Source: a candidate division LCP-89 bacterium B3_LCP (GTDB lineage Bacteria; Electryoneota; B3-LCP). From it: a stretch of DNA of 64,000 bases. Position numbers and translations under genes: made by a program. Below the pieces are notes generated by a model that searched no databases, was not told the DNA's origin, and saw nothing but the letters and a program-made list of their open reading frames with translations. Below are positions 8,220 through 15,709 of the stretch, piece by piece. Location of the stretch: NCBI GenBank assembly GCA_005223185.1, contig NJBN01000007.1, forward strand, positions 164,355-228,354. Direction: 5' to 3'. Positions within the stretch are counted from its first letter, which is position 1. Every line of letters begins with the position of its first letter.

Positions 8220-8960
8220 CTATCCGCTTAGTTCCTTTTCTGCGGCTTGAAGTTCAGCGACCGTATTTATGCCTAAGGTCTCTCTGAAGTTTCCTTCAAA
8301 AGCAGCTATTATTTCGCCACTATCTGAAAGCAGACGAACGGCATCGGTCAAGTAATATTCTTTCTGGTCGTTATCGTCACTAAGTAAGGGTAATACTCGT
8401 CTTAAATGCTCTGCTTCAAAGACGTATATTCCACTGTTGATTTCGTTTATCTTGCGTATTTCATCGCTGGCGTCGCGTTCTTCGACTATGCCACTAAGGT
8501 GACCACCATTCTGGCGAATAATGCGCCCGTATCCGAAGGGTTCATCCATAGTGGCAGTCAAGACCGTTGCGGCAGCGCCCTCATCCCGGTGATGCTGCCA
8601 TAAACTCTTCAGAGTTCTAGTTTTGATCAGAGGCACGTCGCCGGACAAAATCATCACCGAACCGTCAAAATCTTCAAGTTGCGGCATGGCGCACCTTATC
8701 GCATGTCCCGTGCCTGCTTGAGGTTCCTGTATAACGAATTTAATCCCTATTCCGGTGAACTCCTTTATGACCTGTTCCTTCTTATGCCCGATTATGAGTA
8801 CTATAGGATCTGCCTTAAGTTCTCTGGCTGTATCCACCACATAGTGCGCCATCGCTCTGCCGCGCAACTTGTGCAGAACTTTGGGAAGGTCGGATTTCAT
8901 CCGCGTGCCCTTCCCCGCAGCCATTATCAACGTGGCAATTTTTCCTGAACTATCGTTCAT
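8220..8960 (-). CDS. UDP-N-acetylglucosamine pyrophosphorylase domain protein (GlmU N-terminal type)
   Basis: The 246-residue protein is a nucleotidyltransferase of the GlmU uridyltransferase type: LIMAAGKGTRMKSDLPKVLH (11-30) is the UTP-binding loop, QAGTGHA (81-87) and SGDVPL (106-111) are the nucleotide and metal sites, and INSGIYVF is the sugar-contact strand. It would make UDP-GlcNAc from GlcNAc-1-phosphate for peptidoglycan and lipid A synthesis. The left-handed beta-helix acetyltransferase half of bifunctional GlmU (about 200 residues) is absent and the gene ends cleanly at ELSG. Acetylation must therefore come from another gene, or the substrate differs. It overlaps panC by 4 bp (ATGA), so it is the last gene of the panB-panC unit. 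Confidence 0.85.
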   Translation of the reverse strand: MNDSSGKIATLIMAAGKGTRMKSDLPKVLHKLRGRAMAHYVVDTARELKADPIVLIIGHKKEQVIKEFTGIGIKFVIQEPQAGTGHAIRCAMPQLEDFDGSVMILSGDVPLIKTRTLKSLWQHHRDEGAAATVLTATMDEPFGYGRIIRQNGGHLSGIVEERDASDEIRKINEINSGIYVFEAEHLRRVLPLLSDDNDQKEYYLTDAVRLLSDSGEIIAAFEGNFRETLGINTVAELQAAEKELSG

Positions 8961-9805
8961 TTGGGTTCTATAATAATATTATCTATCAGACGCGCTTTGC
9001 CCAACCATATAGCGCCTGCCAGCAGCGCCGGACGTTCGATTTTGTCTATCGGTTCCAGGGTTTGGGCATCCACAACTTCAATATAATCGATGCGTACTTC
9101 AGGTATCGTCAGAATCGCCTGCACCATTTCGTCACGCAGGCGGGCGGTGTGCAGTTCACCGAACTCGTAAAGCCTTCTGGCTCTCTGGAAAGCGTTAACC
9201 AGACATATTGCCCGCTTTCGTTCTTCAGGCTGCAAGTAACTGTTGCGTGAACTCATCGCCAGACCGTCTTCTTCTCTCACGGTGGGACAGATTAACACCT
9301 CAAGATCAAAATTCAAGTCTTCCACCATGCGGCGAATAATGATAGCCTGCTGATAATCTTTCTGTCCGAAAGCCACCACGTCACACTTGGTAATCAGAAA
9401 CAGCTTGGTAACTATGGTGGTCACGCCCTGAAAATGAGCAGGGCGGCTCCTGCCGCAGAGGATTTCTCCCAATTTATCCACCTGTATAAAAGTCAGGTAG
9501 TCCTCCGGATAGATCTCATCTGCTTTCGGAAAGAAAATAGCGTCCACACCCCTATCCTGCAACAGCGACTTATCCCGGTCGAAATTGCGGGGATACTTGT
9601 CCAGGTCTTCTCCGGGGCCGAACTGTTTGGGATTTATGAATATAGAGGTTATAATGAAATCACAATGCGCTTTTATATTATCGACAAGGGAGAGATGTCC
9701 TTCATGCAGAAACCCCATAGTGGGCACCAAACCAATTCGTTTGCCCGCCTGTTTTTCACGGCTAATGCAGTCTCTAAGGTCTGGGATAGTGCGGTATGTT
9801 TTCAT
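8957..9805 (-). CDS. panC: Pantothenate synthetase
   Basis: PanC joins pantoate and beta-alanine using ATP to give pantothenate, the coenzyme A precursor. The 282-residue length is typical. The ATP-binding HIGH-like motif is PTMGFLHEGHLSLV (28-41), followed by FINPKQFGPGEDLDKYPR, FGQKDYQQ and the KMSKS-like MSSRNSYL. The gene overlaps the 3' end of panB by 32 bp and the following uridyltransferase gene by 4 bp, so the three are cotranscribed. The start ATG at 9805 gives the standard N-terminus MKTYRTIPDLRDC. Confidence 0.96.
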   Translation of the reverse strand: MKTYRTIPDLRDCISREKQAGKRIGLVPTMGFLHEGHLSLVDNIKAHCDFIITSIFINPKQFGPGEDLDKYPRNFDRDKSLLQDRGVDAIFFPKADEIYPEDYLTFIQVDKLGEILCGRSRPAHFQGVTTIVTKLFLITKCDVVAFGQKDYQQAIIIRRMVEDLNFDLEVLICPTVREEDGLAMSSRNSYLQPEERKRAICLVNAFQRARRLYEFGELHTARLRDEMVQAILTIPEVRIDYIEVVDAQTLEPIDKIERPALLAGAIWLGKARLIDNIIIEPK

Positions 9806-10619
9806 CTTCTTTGGTTTCGGTATAATAGCTCTCTTCAGCAGAAGGGAAATTCCCTTCCTTCACATCGGTAATAAACTCCTTCACCGCGCCGCGGACTTCC
9901 TCACCTAATTTTCGATACTGACGCACGAACTTCAGGCACATCTGTTCGTATAGACCCAGCATATCATAGTTTACCAACACCTGCCCGTCGCAATCAGGAC
10001 CGGAACCGATACCGATAGTGGGTATCTTCAGCGCCTGGCTGACCTTGGCGGCTAACTGCGCAGGGATCTTCTCCAGAACGATGGAAAACGCACCAGCCTC
10101 TTCTAAAGCTAAAGCATCTTCATAGAGTTGTGCTGCTTCTACTTTGCCCTTGGCACGAACGCCCCAGCCTCCGAATTTGTGGATGGATTGCGGCGTCAAA
10201 CCTAAATGCCCCATCACCGGAATGCCAGCATCGACCAACCTCTTCACCGTTTCGATGACGGGCTTGCCGCCTTCCAGTTTGACCGCTTCAGCGCTGGCTT
10301 CAGCTAAGAACATACCAGCATTTTCCAGTGTCTCTTCCGGCGTTATCTGAAAGGAGAGGAAAGGCATGTCAGCTACCAGTAGAGCCCGTTCGATGCCTTT
10401 GGAGACGCAACTGACGTGGTAGAGCATCTGGTCCATGGTGGCTGATAAAGTGGTAGAGTCACCAGCCATGACCATAGCTGCAGAATCACCCACTAAAATA
10501 ACGTCAATGCCCGCACGATCCTGAAGCTGGGCGAAGGTCGCGTCATAAGCGGTTAAAACCGCGATTCTTTCAGCGCGCTTCTTCATTTCAAGTAAAGAAG
10601 CGGTGGTAATCTTTTTCAT
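9774..10619 (-). CDS. panB: 3-methyl-2-oxobutanoate hydroxymethyltransferase
   Basis: PanB transfers a hydroxymethyl group from methylene-tetrahydrofolate to 2-oxoisovalerate, the first step to pantothenate. Signatures are VLTAYDATFAQL, VGDSAAMV and ADMPFLSF with the two metal-binding aspartates, VKLEGG with the active-site Lys and Glu neighbourhood, and GHLGLTPQSIHKFGG. I start at the ATG at 10619 (MKKITTAS), which has a GAGG ribosome site 8 bp upstream; an 11-residue longer form from a TTG at 10652 is possible but lacks support. The protein is 281 residues. The C-terminus overlaps panC. Confidence 0.95.
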   Translation of the reverse strand: MKKITTASLLEMKKRAERIAVLTAYDATFAQLQDRAGIDVILVGDSAAMVMAGDSTTLSATMDQMLYHVSCVSKGIERALLVADMPFLSFQITPEETLENAGMFLAEASAEAVKLEGGKPVIETVKRLVDAGIPVMGHLGLTPQSIHKFGGWGVRAKGKVEAAQLYEDALALEEAGAFSIVLEKIPAQLAAKVSQALKIPTIGIGSGPDCDGQVLVNYDMLGLYEQMCLKFVRQYRKLGEEVRGAVKEFITDVKEGNFPSAEESYYTETKEDENIPHYPRP

Positions 10620-10670
10620 GGGATAAACCTCTAAAGTTTCAGGGATTCCCAAATGAGTTGCACTGAGTGT

Positions 10671-11768
10671 TTAAAGGGGAAGAACTTCCCTTATTCTCCC
10701 ACCCCCGATTAACCTCTCATCGTTGAAATAAAAGACGGCAGATTGTCCCGGCGTTATCGCTTCAACCGGTTCGGTGAATTCTACTTTCCAACGTTTATCT
10801 TCATTATCGCTATCCTTCAGTGGAGATATCACCGCCGGAAACGCTCCCGAACGGTATCGTATCTGCACGTCAGCTTCCACTTCCCCTGCGGGCACTGGTA
10901 TCAACCAGTTGACTTGATCCACATGGAAAGTTCTGGCGTAAAGTTTTTCCTTGGCTCCTATAACAACCCGGTTTGATTCGGGTTCTATGCGAATAACATA
11001 GCGTGGATCAGGAAAACCGCCTCCCAAACCCTTCCTCTGCCCCACCGTGTAGTGAGGAAATCCTGGATGTTCTCCCAATTTCTGCAGACCCTCATCACCT
11101 TCACAAACCAGTTCGCCACTGCCCAGATCAGCGAAGAATTGCGGTTTCTGTTCTTTTAGAAAATCCACATAGTGACCATCCGGAACAAAGCAGATTTCCT
11201 GGCTTTCAGGCGTTTCGGCTGATTTCAACTTCAACCGGGAAGCTACCTTTCGCACCTGCGTCTTGGAATAGGTACCTAACGGCAAAAGCGTATCAGCCAG
11301 ACGATCCCGGGGGATTCCCCATAAGGCATAAGATTGATCTTTATATCTGGAATTAGCCCTTAATAGTTTAAAACTACCGCTATCCTCTGCTATTCTGGCG
11401 TAATGCCCTGTGGCTATTTTATCGCACCCTAACATCTTCGCCTTATCGAATAGTTTACCCCATTTCAAATAGCTGTTGCAGCGAATACAGGGATTGGGCG
11501 TTCTGCCGCTTAAATATTCATCGATGAAATCTTCGACTATAAAATTAAAGAAATCTTCTGCGAAATCCAACGGATAATGTGGAATTCCCAGTAAATGACA
11601 GACCGATCTCGCTCGCCCAATAGCATCTATATTGCAGCAGCCTCTCTCTGAAGAAAATACATCAGGGATCAGCTCCTTGTCGAACAGCTTCATGGTCAAT
11701 CCGACGACGTCGTACCCCTGGTCTTTTAGAAGCGCGGCTGTGACTGAACTATCCACACCGCCACTCAT
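10671..11768 (-). CDS. mnmA: tRNA-specific 2-thiouridylase MnmA
   Basis: MnmA adds sulfur to uridine 34 of tRNA-Lys, Glu and Gln. The PP-loop SGGVDSS (2-8) binds ATP; catalytic cysteines are Cys97 in PNPCIRCN and Cys193 in EICFVPDG. An extra Cys94 makes a CxxC pair, the variant linked with iron-sulfur-dependent members of the family. From the only ATG the protein is 365 residues but starts inside the first beta strand: in-frame codons upstream spell LKVAVA, the conserved beginning of the family. Translation may therefore start further upstream, for example at CTG 11784-11786; see findings. A cysteine desulfurase that can feed it lies two genes upstream in the same operon. Confidence 0.93.
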   Translation of the reverse strand: MSGGVDSSVTAALLKDQGYDVVGLTMKLFDKELIPDVFSSERGCCNIDAIGRARSVCHLLGIPHYPLDFAEDFFNFIVEDFIDEYLSGRTPNPCIRCNSYLKWGKLFDKAKMLGCDKIATGHYARIAEDSGSFKLLRANSRYKDQSYALWGIPRDRLADTLLPLGTYSKTQVRKVASRLKLKSAETPESQEICFVPDGHYVDFLKEQKPQFFADLGSGELVCEGDEGLQKLGEHPGFPHYTVGQRKGLGGGFPDPRYVIRIEPESNRVVIGAKEKLYARTFHVDQVNWLIPVPAGEVEADVQIRYRSGAFPAVISPLKDSDNEDKRWKVEFTEPVEAITPGQSAVFYFNDERLIGGGRIREVLPL

Positions 11769-11818
11769 GGCAACGGCAACTTTCAGGCAGCGATTGCCGC
11801 TTTTAGACAGATCACTTT

Positions 11819-12808
11819 TCAGAGTAACCCCACAGCACGAAATTCTTCATACGTAATAGCTATAATCTGATCGATCAAATCTTCTGTATCAGGCATAATA
11901 TGCCAGGAATCAACCCATACCAACTTTTTCGGTTCCTTCGCCGAATCGTAAAGCGTCAGAGCGCTGAACCGGGGTATCATTTCATCCTTGGTTCCGTTGA
12001 TCTGCAGGTAAAATCTGGGCGAGATATGACTCACATAATCCACCGGCTCCAGAGGGCGAATCATCCATGTGGCTAAGACCGCCGCCGGAAAGGATAGCAG
12101 TCGTGAAGAAAGATGACCACTCCGCCGTAAATTCCAGTCAAACAGGGATCGTAAGTGACCTCCGCCCATCACCGAAATGACGGCTTGGGGACGGTCATCG
12201 ACCCCGCCGGTAAAGACCGAATAGAAGGCACCCAGGGAAACGCCGATTATGGTAATCTGCTCCTCGTCAACATAGTCCAGCGACTCCAAATAGTCTATGG
12301 CTAAACGTACTGCTTCAACAGTGTCATACAGACTCTTCTTTATTCGGGGAATGTTCCGGATAAAATCCAAAGCTTCGAAATGCAACGGTCCATCATAGGG
12401 GTAATCCAGGGACAGGAATACTCCCAACCTGGCAATTTCGGGTCGTTTGGCAATTATATGAATGGCGTCTCGCCCGGTATTGATACCCCCGATCAGTATA
12501 AATGCGGGGAGTAGCTCCTGTACATCCTGTGGTTTACATTCGAAAGCGTCAAAAGTGACGTCATAATCGAAATTACCTGATTTCCTGAAACCTTCTATCC
12601 GCAGAGATTTCATCTGGGATCCCCTCTCATGCCAGGAGGATTCCACATCAAATTGAATCTTTTGCGACCTTCTCTTTTCAAAGAACTCCACTGGATCGGG
12701 CTGCCTGGAATAGATGAAGAACCAGGAAAGCGCAATCATGACCAGCAAGGCTAAATGCCATAACCGCCTGTAACGTTTAGGAGGTGACCTTTTTTCAACA
12801 TCCGACAT
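11819..12808 (-). CDS. Membrane-anchored alpha/beta hydrolase
   Basis: The 329-residue protein has an N-terminal anchor (about 15-33, RLWHLALLVMIALSWFFIYS) and a periplasmic alpha/beta-hydrolase domain. The nucleophile elbow is GVSLG (189-193, Ser191); the acid is likely in NGTKDEMIP and the histidine in VDSWHIMP near residue 300. The oxyanion region is LIGGINTGRD. This layout resembles esterase/lipase or acyl-peptidase-like enzymes of unknown substrate. The gene lies between nifS and mnmA without an obvious link to sulfur transfer. I cannot assign a reaction. Confidence 0.75.
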   Translation of the reverse strand: MSDVEKRSPPKRYRRLWHLALLVMIALSWFFIYSRQPDPVEFFEKRRSQKIQFDVESSWHERGSQMKSLRIEGFRKSGNFDYDVTFDAFECKPQDVQELLPAFILIGGINTGRDAIHIIAKRPEIARLGVFLSLDYPYDGPLHFEALDFIRNIPRIKKSLYDTVEAVRLAIDYLESLDYVDEEQITIIGVSLGAFYSVFTGGVDDRPQAVISVMGGGHLRSLFDWNLRRSGHLSSRLLSFPAAVLATWMIRPLEPVDYVSHISPRFYLQINGTKDEMIPRFSALTLYDSAKEPKKLVWVDSWHIMPDTEDLIDQIIAITYEEFRAVGLL

Positions 12809-12831
12809 GCCGGATAGAAAAATGTTATTGG

Positions 12832-13992
12832 TTACATATCAAATGACATCTGACGAAGCTTGGTTACCAGTTCGGGCACAACTTCTAAAAGGTAACCGAC
12901 TGCCTCGTCATCGTTCTCTCTGCCCATGGAAAATCTGATGGAAGACTGCGCAATTTCCGGGGTTATCCCCATAGATAATAGAACGTGAGAAGCGGTTGTT
13001 TTTCCAGAACTGCAGGCGGATCCGGTGGAAGCAGCGATACCTTTTAAATCCAGCGACAGAAGCAGAGCTTCGCCTTCAACTCCCGCGAAAGAAATGCTGT
13101 TCAATCCCGGCAGTCGCTTTTCAGGATGACCGTTTAAGTGTATGTCTGCAAGCTTGTCGGACAGACCGTTCCATAAACGGTCTCGCAACTTTGTCAACCG
13201 ACTGGATTCGTCTGCTATTTTTTCCTGACAGATTTTAGCTGCCTGTGCCAAACCCACAGCACCTGGGAGATTTTCAGTTCCCGTTCTAACATCCCTCTCC
13301 TGATGTCCGCCGAAAGTGCGAGGTGTGACGTCTACACCCTTGCGCAGATAGAGTGCTCCACAACCTTTGGGACCGTAGATCTTATGGCTGGAAATGGAGA
13401 GCAGATCTGCATTGATCTTCTCCACATCAACCTCGATTTTACCGAAGGACTGAACGGCGTCAGTGTGAAACAAGATATTCTTTTGCTGAGCTATCTTGCC
13501 TATCTCTTCAACCGGATTGATAGTTCCAATTTCATTGTTCACGTGCATGATGGATATTAGAACGGTATCCGGGGTGATGGCGTCTGCAACTTCTTCAGGT
13601 TGAATCATCCCGTAGCGATCCGGTGATACATAAGATACTTTGAATCCATGCTCTTCCAGGTAATGCGCTGCATCCAGGACGGCGTGGTGCTCTATCTTGC
13701 TGGTAATTATGTGATCGCCGCGCTTGCGGTTGGCTTCCATAACGCCAATCAAGGCGATATTGTCAGCTTCGGTGCCTCCGGAAGTGAAGAATACCTCAGC
13801 AGGATTAGCATTCAACGTACCCGCTATGATTTCGCGCGCATCTTCTAAAAGTACTCGAGCATCTCGACCGAAACTGTGCACTGATGAAGGGTTGCCAAAA
13901 TCCGTATTCATCGCTTTCACCATAGCTTCGCTGACTAAAGGGTCAACGCGCGTGGTGGCGCTATGATCGAAGTAAAACCGTGTCTCTTTCAT
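12832..13992 (-). CDS. nifS: Cysteine desulfurase (NifS/IscS type)
   Basis: This 386-residue PLP enzyme takes sulfur from cysteine and leaves alanine. FDHSATTRVDP (8-18) is the usual start, SGGTEADN (71-78) binds the cofactor phosphate, HTDAVQSFGK precedes the PLP lysine in SSHKIYGPKG (Lys204), and the catalytic cysteine is in STGSACSSGKTTASHVL (Cys327) in a long flexible loop, as in group I enzymes. It is in one operon with mnmA, a known acceptor of its sulfur, and overlaps rdgB by 4 bp. No iscU or other cluster-assembly gene is adjacent, so tRNA thiolation is the likeliest local role (inference). Confidence 0.93.
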   Translation of the reverse strand: MKETRFYFDHSATTRVDPLVSEAMVKAMNTDFGNPSSVHSFGRDARVLLEDAREIIAGTLNANPAEVFFTSGGTEADNIALIGVMEANRKRGDHIITSKIEHHAVLDAAHYLEEHGFKVSYVSPDRYGMIQPEEVADAITPDTVLISIMHVNNEIGTINPVEEIGKIAQQKNILFHTDAVQSFGKIEVDVEKINADLLSISSHKIYGPKGCGALYLRKGVDVTPRTFGGHQERDVRTGTENLPGAVGLAQAAKICQEKIADESSRLTKLRDRLWNGLSDKLADIHLNGHPEKRLPGLNSISFAGVEGEALLLSLDLKGIAASTGSACSSGKTTASHVLLSMGITPEIAQSSIRFSMGRENDDEAVGYLLEVVPELVTKLRQMSFDM

Positions 13993-14594
13993 TTAGAATC
14001 CGTGATGTGTATCTCTTTCCGCAGGTGATCGACCCAGGCATCAAGAGCAAGCCCTCTGTGCGATATGGCATTTTTCCTCTCGAGCTGCAATTCGGCAAAG
14101 GTTTTTCCTTCATCCGAAACGTAGAAAACAGGATCGTACCCGAAACCTGATTCACCGGCAGGGGTTTTACTGATAAATCCGTCAACCTTCCCTTCGAATG
14201 TATTCAACTGTCCATCCCTGATATAGGCTATCACACAACGAAACCGAGCGCCTCTCTGACCTTCAGGAACACCTTGCAGTTCCCTGATCAACTTGTCCAC
14301 ATTATCCTGATAGGTGGCATCAGGGCCGGCATAGCGAGCAGAATAGACTCCCGGTTGACCATTTAGAAAATCGACTTCAAGACCAGTATCATCCGCGATG
14401 GTGGGAACGCCGGTAAGTTGGTGAAGCGTTCGGGCTTTCTTGGAGGCATTTTCTTCCAGAGTATCGCCATCTTCAACAACTTCAGGCAGATCGGGGAAAT
14501 CATCGGGAGTCAGAATCTCGATATGCAGAGAGGACACCTTTTCTCTGATCTCTCTCTGTTTATCCCTGTTTCGTGATGCCAGTAGTATTTTCAT
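13989..14594 (-). CDS. rdgB: XTP/dITP diphosphatase (non-canonical purine NTP pyrophosphatase)
   Basis: The 201-residue protein is a member of the RdgB/HAM1 family, which hydrolyses ITP, dITP and XTP to monophosphates and so keeps deaminated purines out of nucleic acids. Typical sequence: ILLASRNRDKQREI at the start, EENASKKARTL, IADDTGLEVDFLNGQPGVYSA split over the active site, and GFGYDPVFY with KNAISHRGLAL near the end. The 3' end overlaps the nifS start by 4 bp (ATGA). The ATG at 14594 gives the standard N-terminus. Confidence 0.95.
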   Translation of the reverse strand: MKILLASRNRDKQREIREKVSSLHIEILTPDDFPDLPEVVEDGDTLEENASKKARTLHQLTGVPTIADDTGLEVDFLNGQPGVYSARYAGPDATYQDNVDKLIRELQGVPEGQRGARFRCVIAYIRDGQLNTFEGKVDGFISKTPAGESGFGYDPVFYVSDEGKTFAELQLERKNAISHRGLALDAWVDHLRKEIHITDSK

Positions 14595-14675
14595 GATTTG
14601 ATATTAAAAGGGCAACCGCTGCTAGAACCTTATGGTTGCCAATGTTGTACGAATACCCCGTTAATTATCTTTGTA

Positions 14676-14957
14676 TTATTCTGAATTACTGTAAACTTCT
14701 ACTCGGTCTATGATGCCCACAATTGCCGCATCGACAGGAGTCAACAGCGGTTCCGGAAAGCCCAGTGCAGCTTCTCTGGAAGTGACGTAGAAGACCACTT
14801 CATTCTGACCCGCACCGACAGTATCGACGGCAGTTAAAGGCTGCCCCATCTTCTCGCCTTTTTCATTCAAGGGCTGGATTATCTGCAGTTTGGAACCCTG
14901 CAGATGATCGTCCTTAACTGTCGCCCAGATGGTGCCTATGACCTTAGCGATGTTCAC
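14676..14957 (-). CDS. Bacterial microcompartment vertex protein (EutN/CcmL family)
   Basis: The 93-residue protein has the full EutN/CcmL pentamer fold: AKVIGTIWATVKDDHLQGSK at the N-terminus, LTAVDTVGAGQNEVVFYVTS in the middle and VDAAIVGIIDRVEV at the end. Such proteins form pentamers that close the vertices of carboxysome-like shells. The gene is the second of two adjacent paralogues (4-bp overlap). No hexameric shell protein (BMC-H or BMC-T) and no encapsulated enzyme is visible in this window, so shell assembly cannot be inferred from the neighbourhood. The following gene, rdgB, begins 81 bp downstream. Confidence 0.9.
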   Translation of the reverse strand: MNIAKVIGTIWATVKDDHLQGSKLQIIQPLNEKGEKMGQPLTAVDTVGAGQNEVVFYVTSREAALGFPEPLLTPVDAAIVGIIDRVEVYSNSE

Positions 14958-15253
14958 TTAAGCGCCTCTTCCCATTCTGATTCAGGAACTTCAACGTCCA
15001 GACGATCCACGATAGCCATGATGACGGCATCAACCGGTTTGTCCTTGGTCAGCCAGGTCAGGCGTCCCGATGAACCTTGTGCTATCAGGACGATTTCGCC
15101 AGCTCCAGCGCCTACGCTGTCCACTGCTACCAGAAAATTATTGAGTGGTCGATAGTCTAAATCGACAGCCCGTACTATCTGGAATTTCATCCCTTCCAGT
15201 TTTTCGTCTTTCTTCGTAGCCCAAATGGTTCCTACGACGCGGCCTAAAAGCAT
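14954..15253 (-). CDS. Bacterial microcompartment vertex protein (EutN/CcmL family), second copy
   Basis: This 99-residue paralogue reads GRVVGTIWATKKDEKLEGMK, FLVAVDSVGAGAGEIVLIAQ and VDAVIMAIVDRLDVEV, the three conserved blocks of the vertex family, with an acidic tail (PESEWEEALK). It differs from its neighbour enough that duplication is old; two to three vertex paralogues per locus are normal in complete microcompartment operons. It is the first gene of the unit and lies next to a region dense in palindromes. What lies upstream is a transglutaminase-like gene, so the pair seems detached from a shell operon. Confidence 0.9.
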   Translation of the reverse strand: MLLGRVVGTIWATKKDEKLEGMKFQIVRAVDLDYRPLNNFLVAVDSVGAGAGEIVLIAQGSSGRLTWLTKDKPVDAVIMAIVDRLDVEVPESEWEEALK

Positions 15254-15709
15254 AGTATGCCTCAGGTTTGTATTTACTTATTGGATACTCTCACGTAATC
15301 GTTCTGTCGGATCATATCTCTTCAAGGAGTCAAGACCCAGCTGAACGGGAAATCCCCGAAGGGGATACACTATAGTAGCCGCAGGTGAAACCTGCGGAAG
15401 CATGAAATCACATTGTTTCTTACGATCCTGAAGGGATCGAATAGCAAACTGCACCTGGTTTGACCCTTTTAGGGTCAACTTTGGGTGTTCTGTCGGGTCT
15501 TGGCTCGCCATGTCTAAATAAGACCTGGTTAAGCTCACACGGGAATGAATTCCCGAGCTATTACATTTCTATCCCGCTTAAGCGGGATGTAAACTATTTG
15601 AAGCGTCCTACTTTAGTAGGACTGCATTGTACTAGTCCGGGAATTCATTCCCGGGCGGTGTAAGGCTATTTAGTCAAAAACCTTTTACGCAGAAAATATG
15701 AACCCCACA
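15254..15709. repeat. Intergenic array of short palindromes and an inverted copy of the multi-hairpin repeat
   Basis: No gene is supported. Positions 15352-15444 are an inverted, diverged copy of the repeat found at 61363-61506 and 63645-63788. Beyond it follow separate palindromes: CGGGAATGAATTCCCG (15540-15555), ATCCCGCTTAAGCGGGAT (15571-15588), GTCCTACTTTAGTAGGAC (15605-15622) and CCGGGAATTCATTCCCGG (15637-15654). Three of the four are 18 nt long with different arms. Confidence 0.8.

Noticed and set aside
15278..15538. 86-residue minus-strand frame
   Set aside because: It spans the inverted multi-hairpin repeat; the encoded residues come from hairpin DNA and have no protein-like pattern.
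15512..15654. Regularly spaced palindromes as a CRISPR array
   Set aside because: The palindromes differ in sequence, are only 16-18 bases and the spacers are irregular; there are no cas genes.
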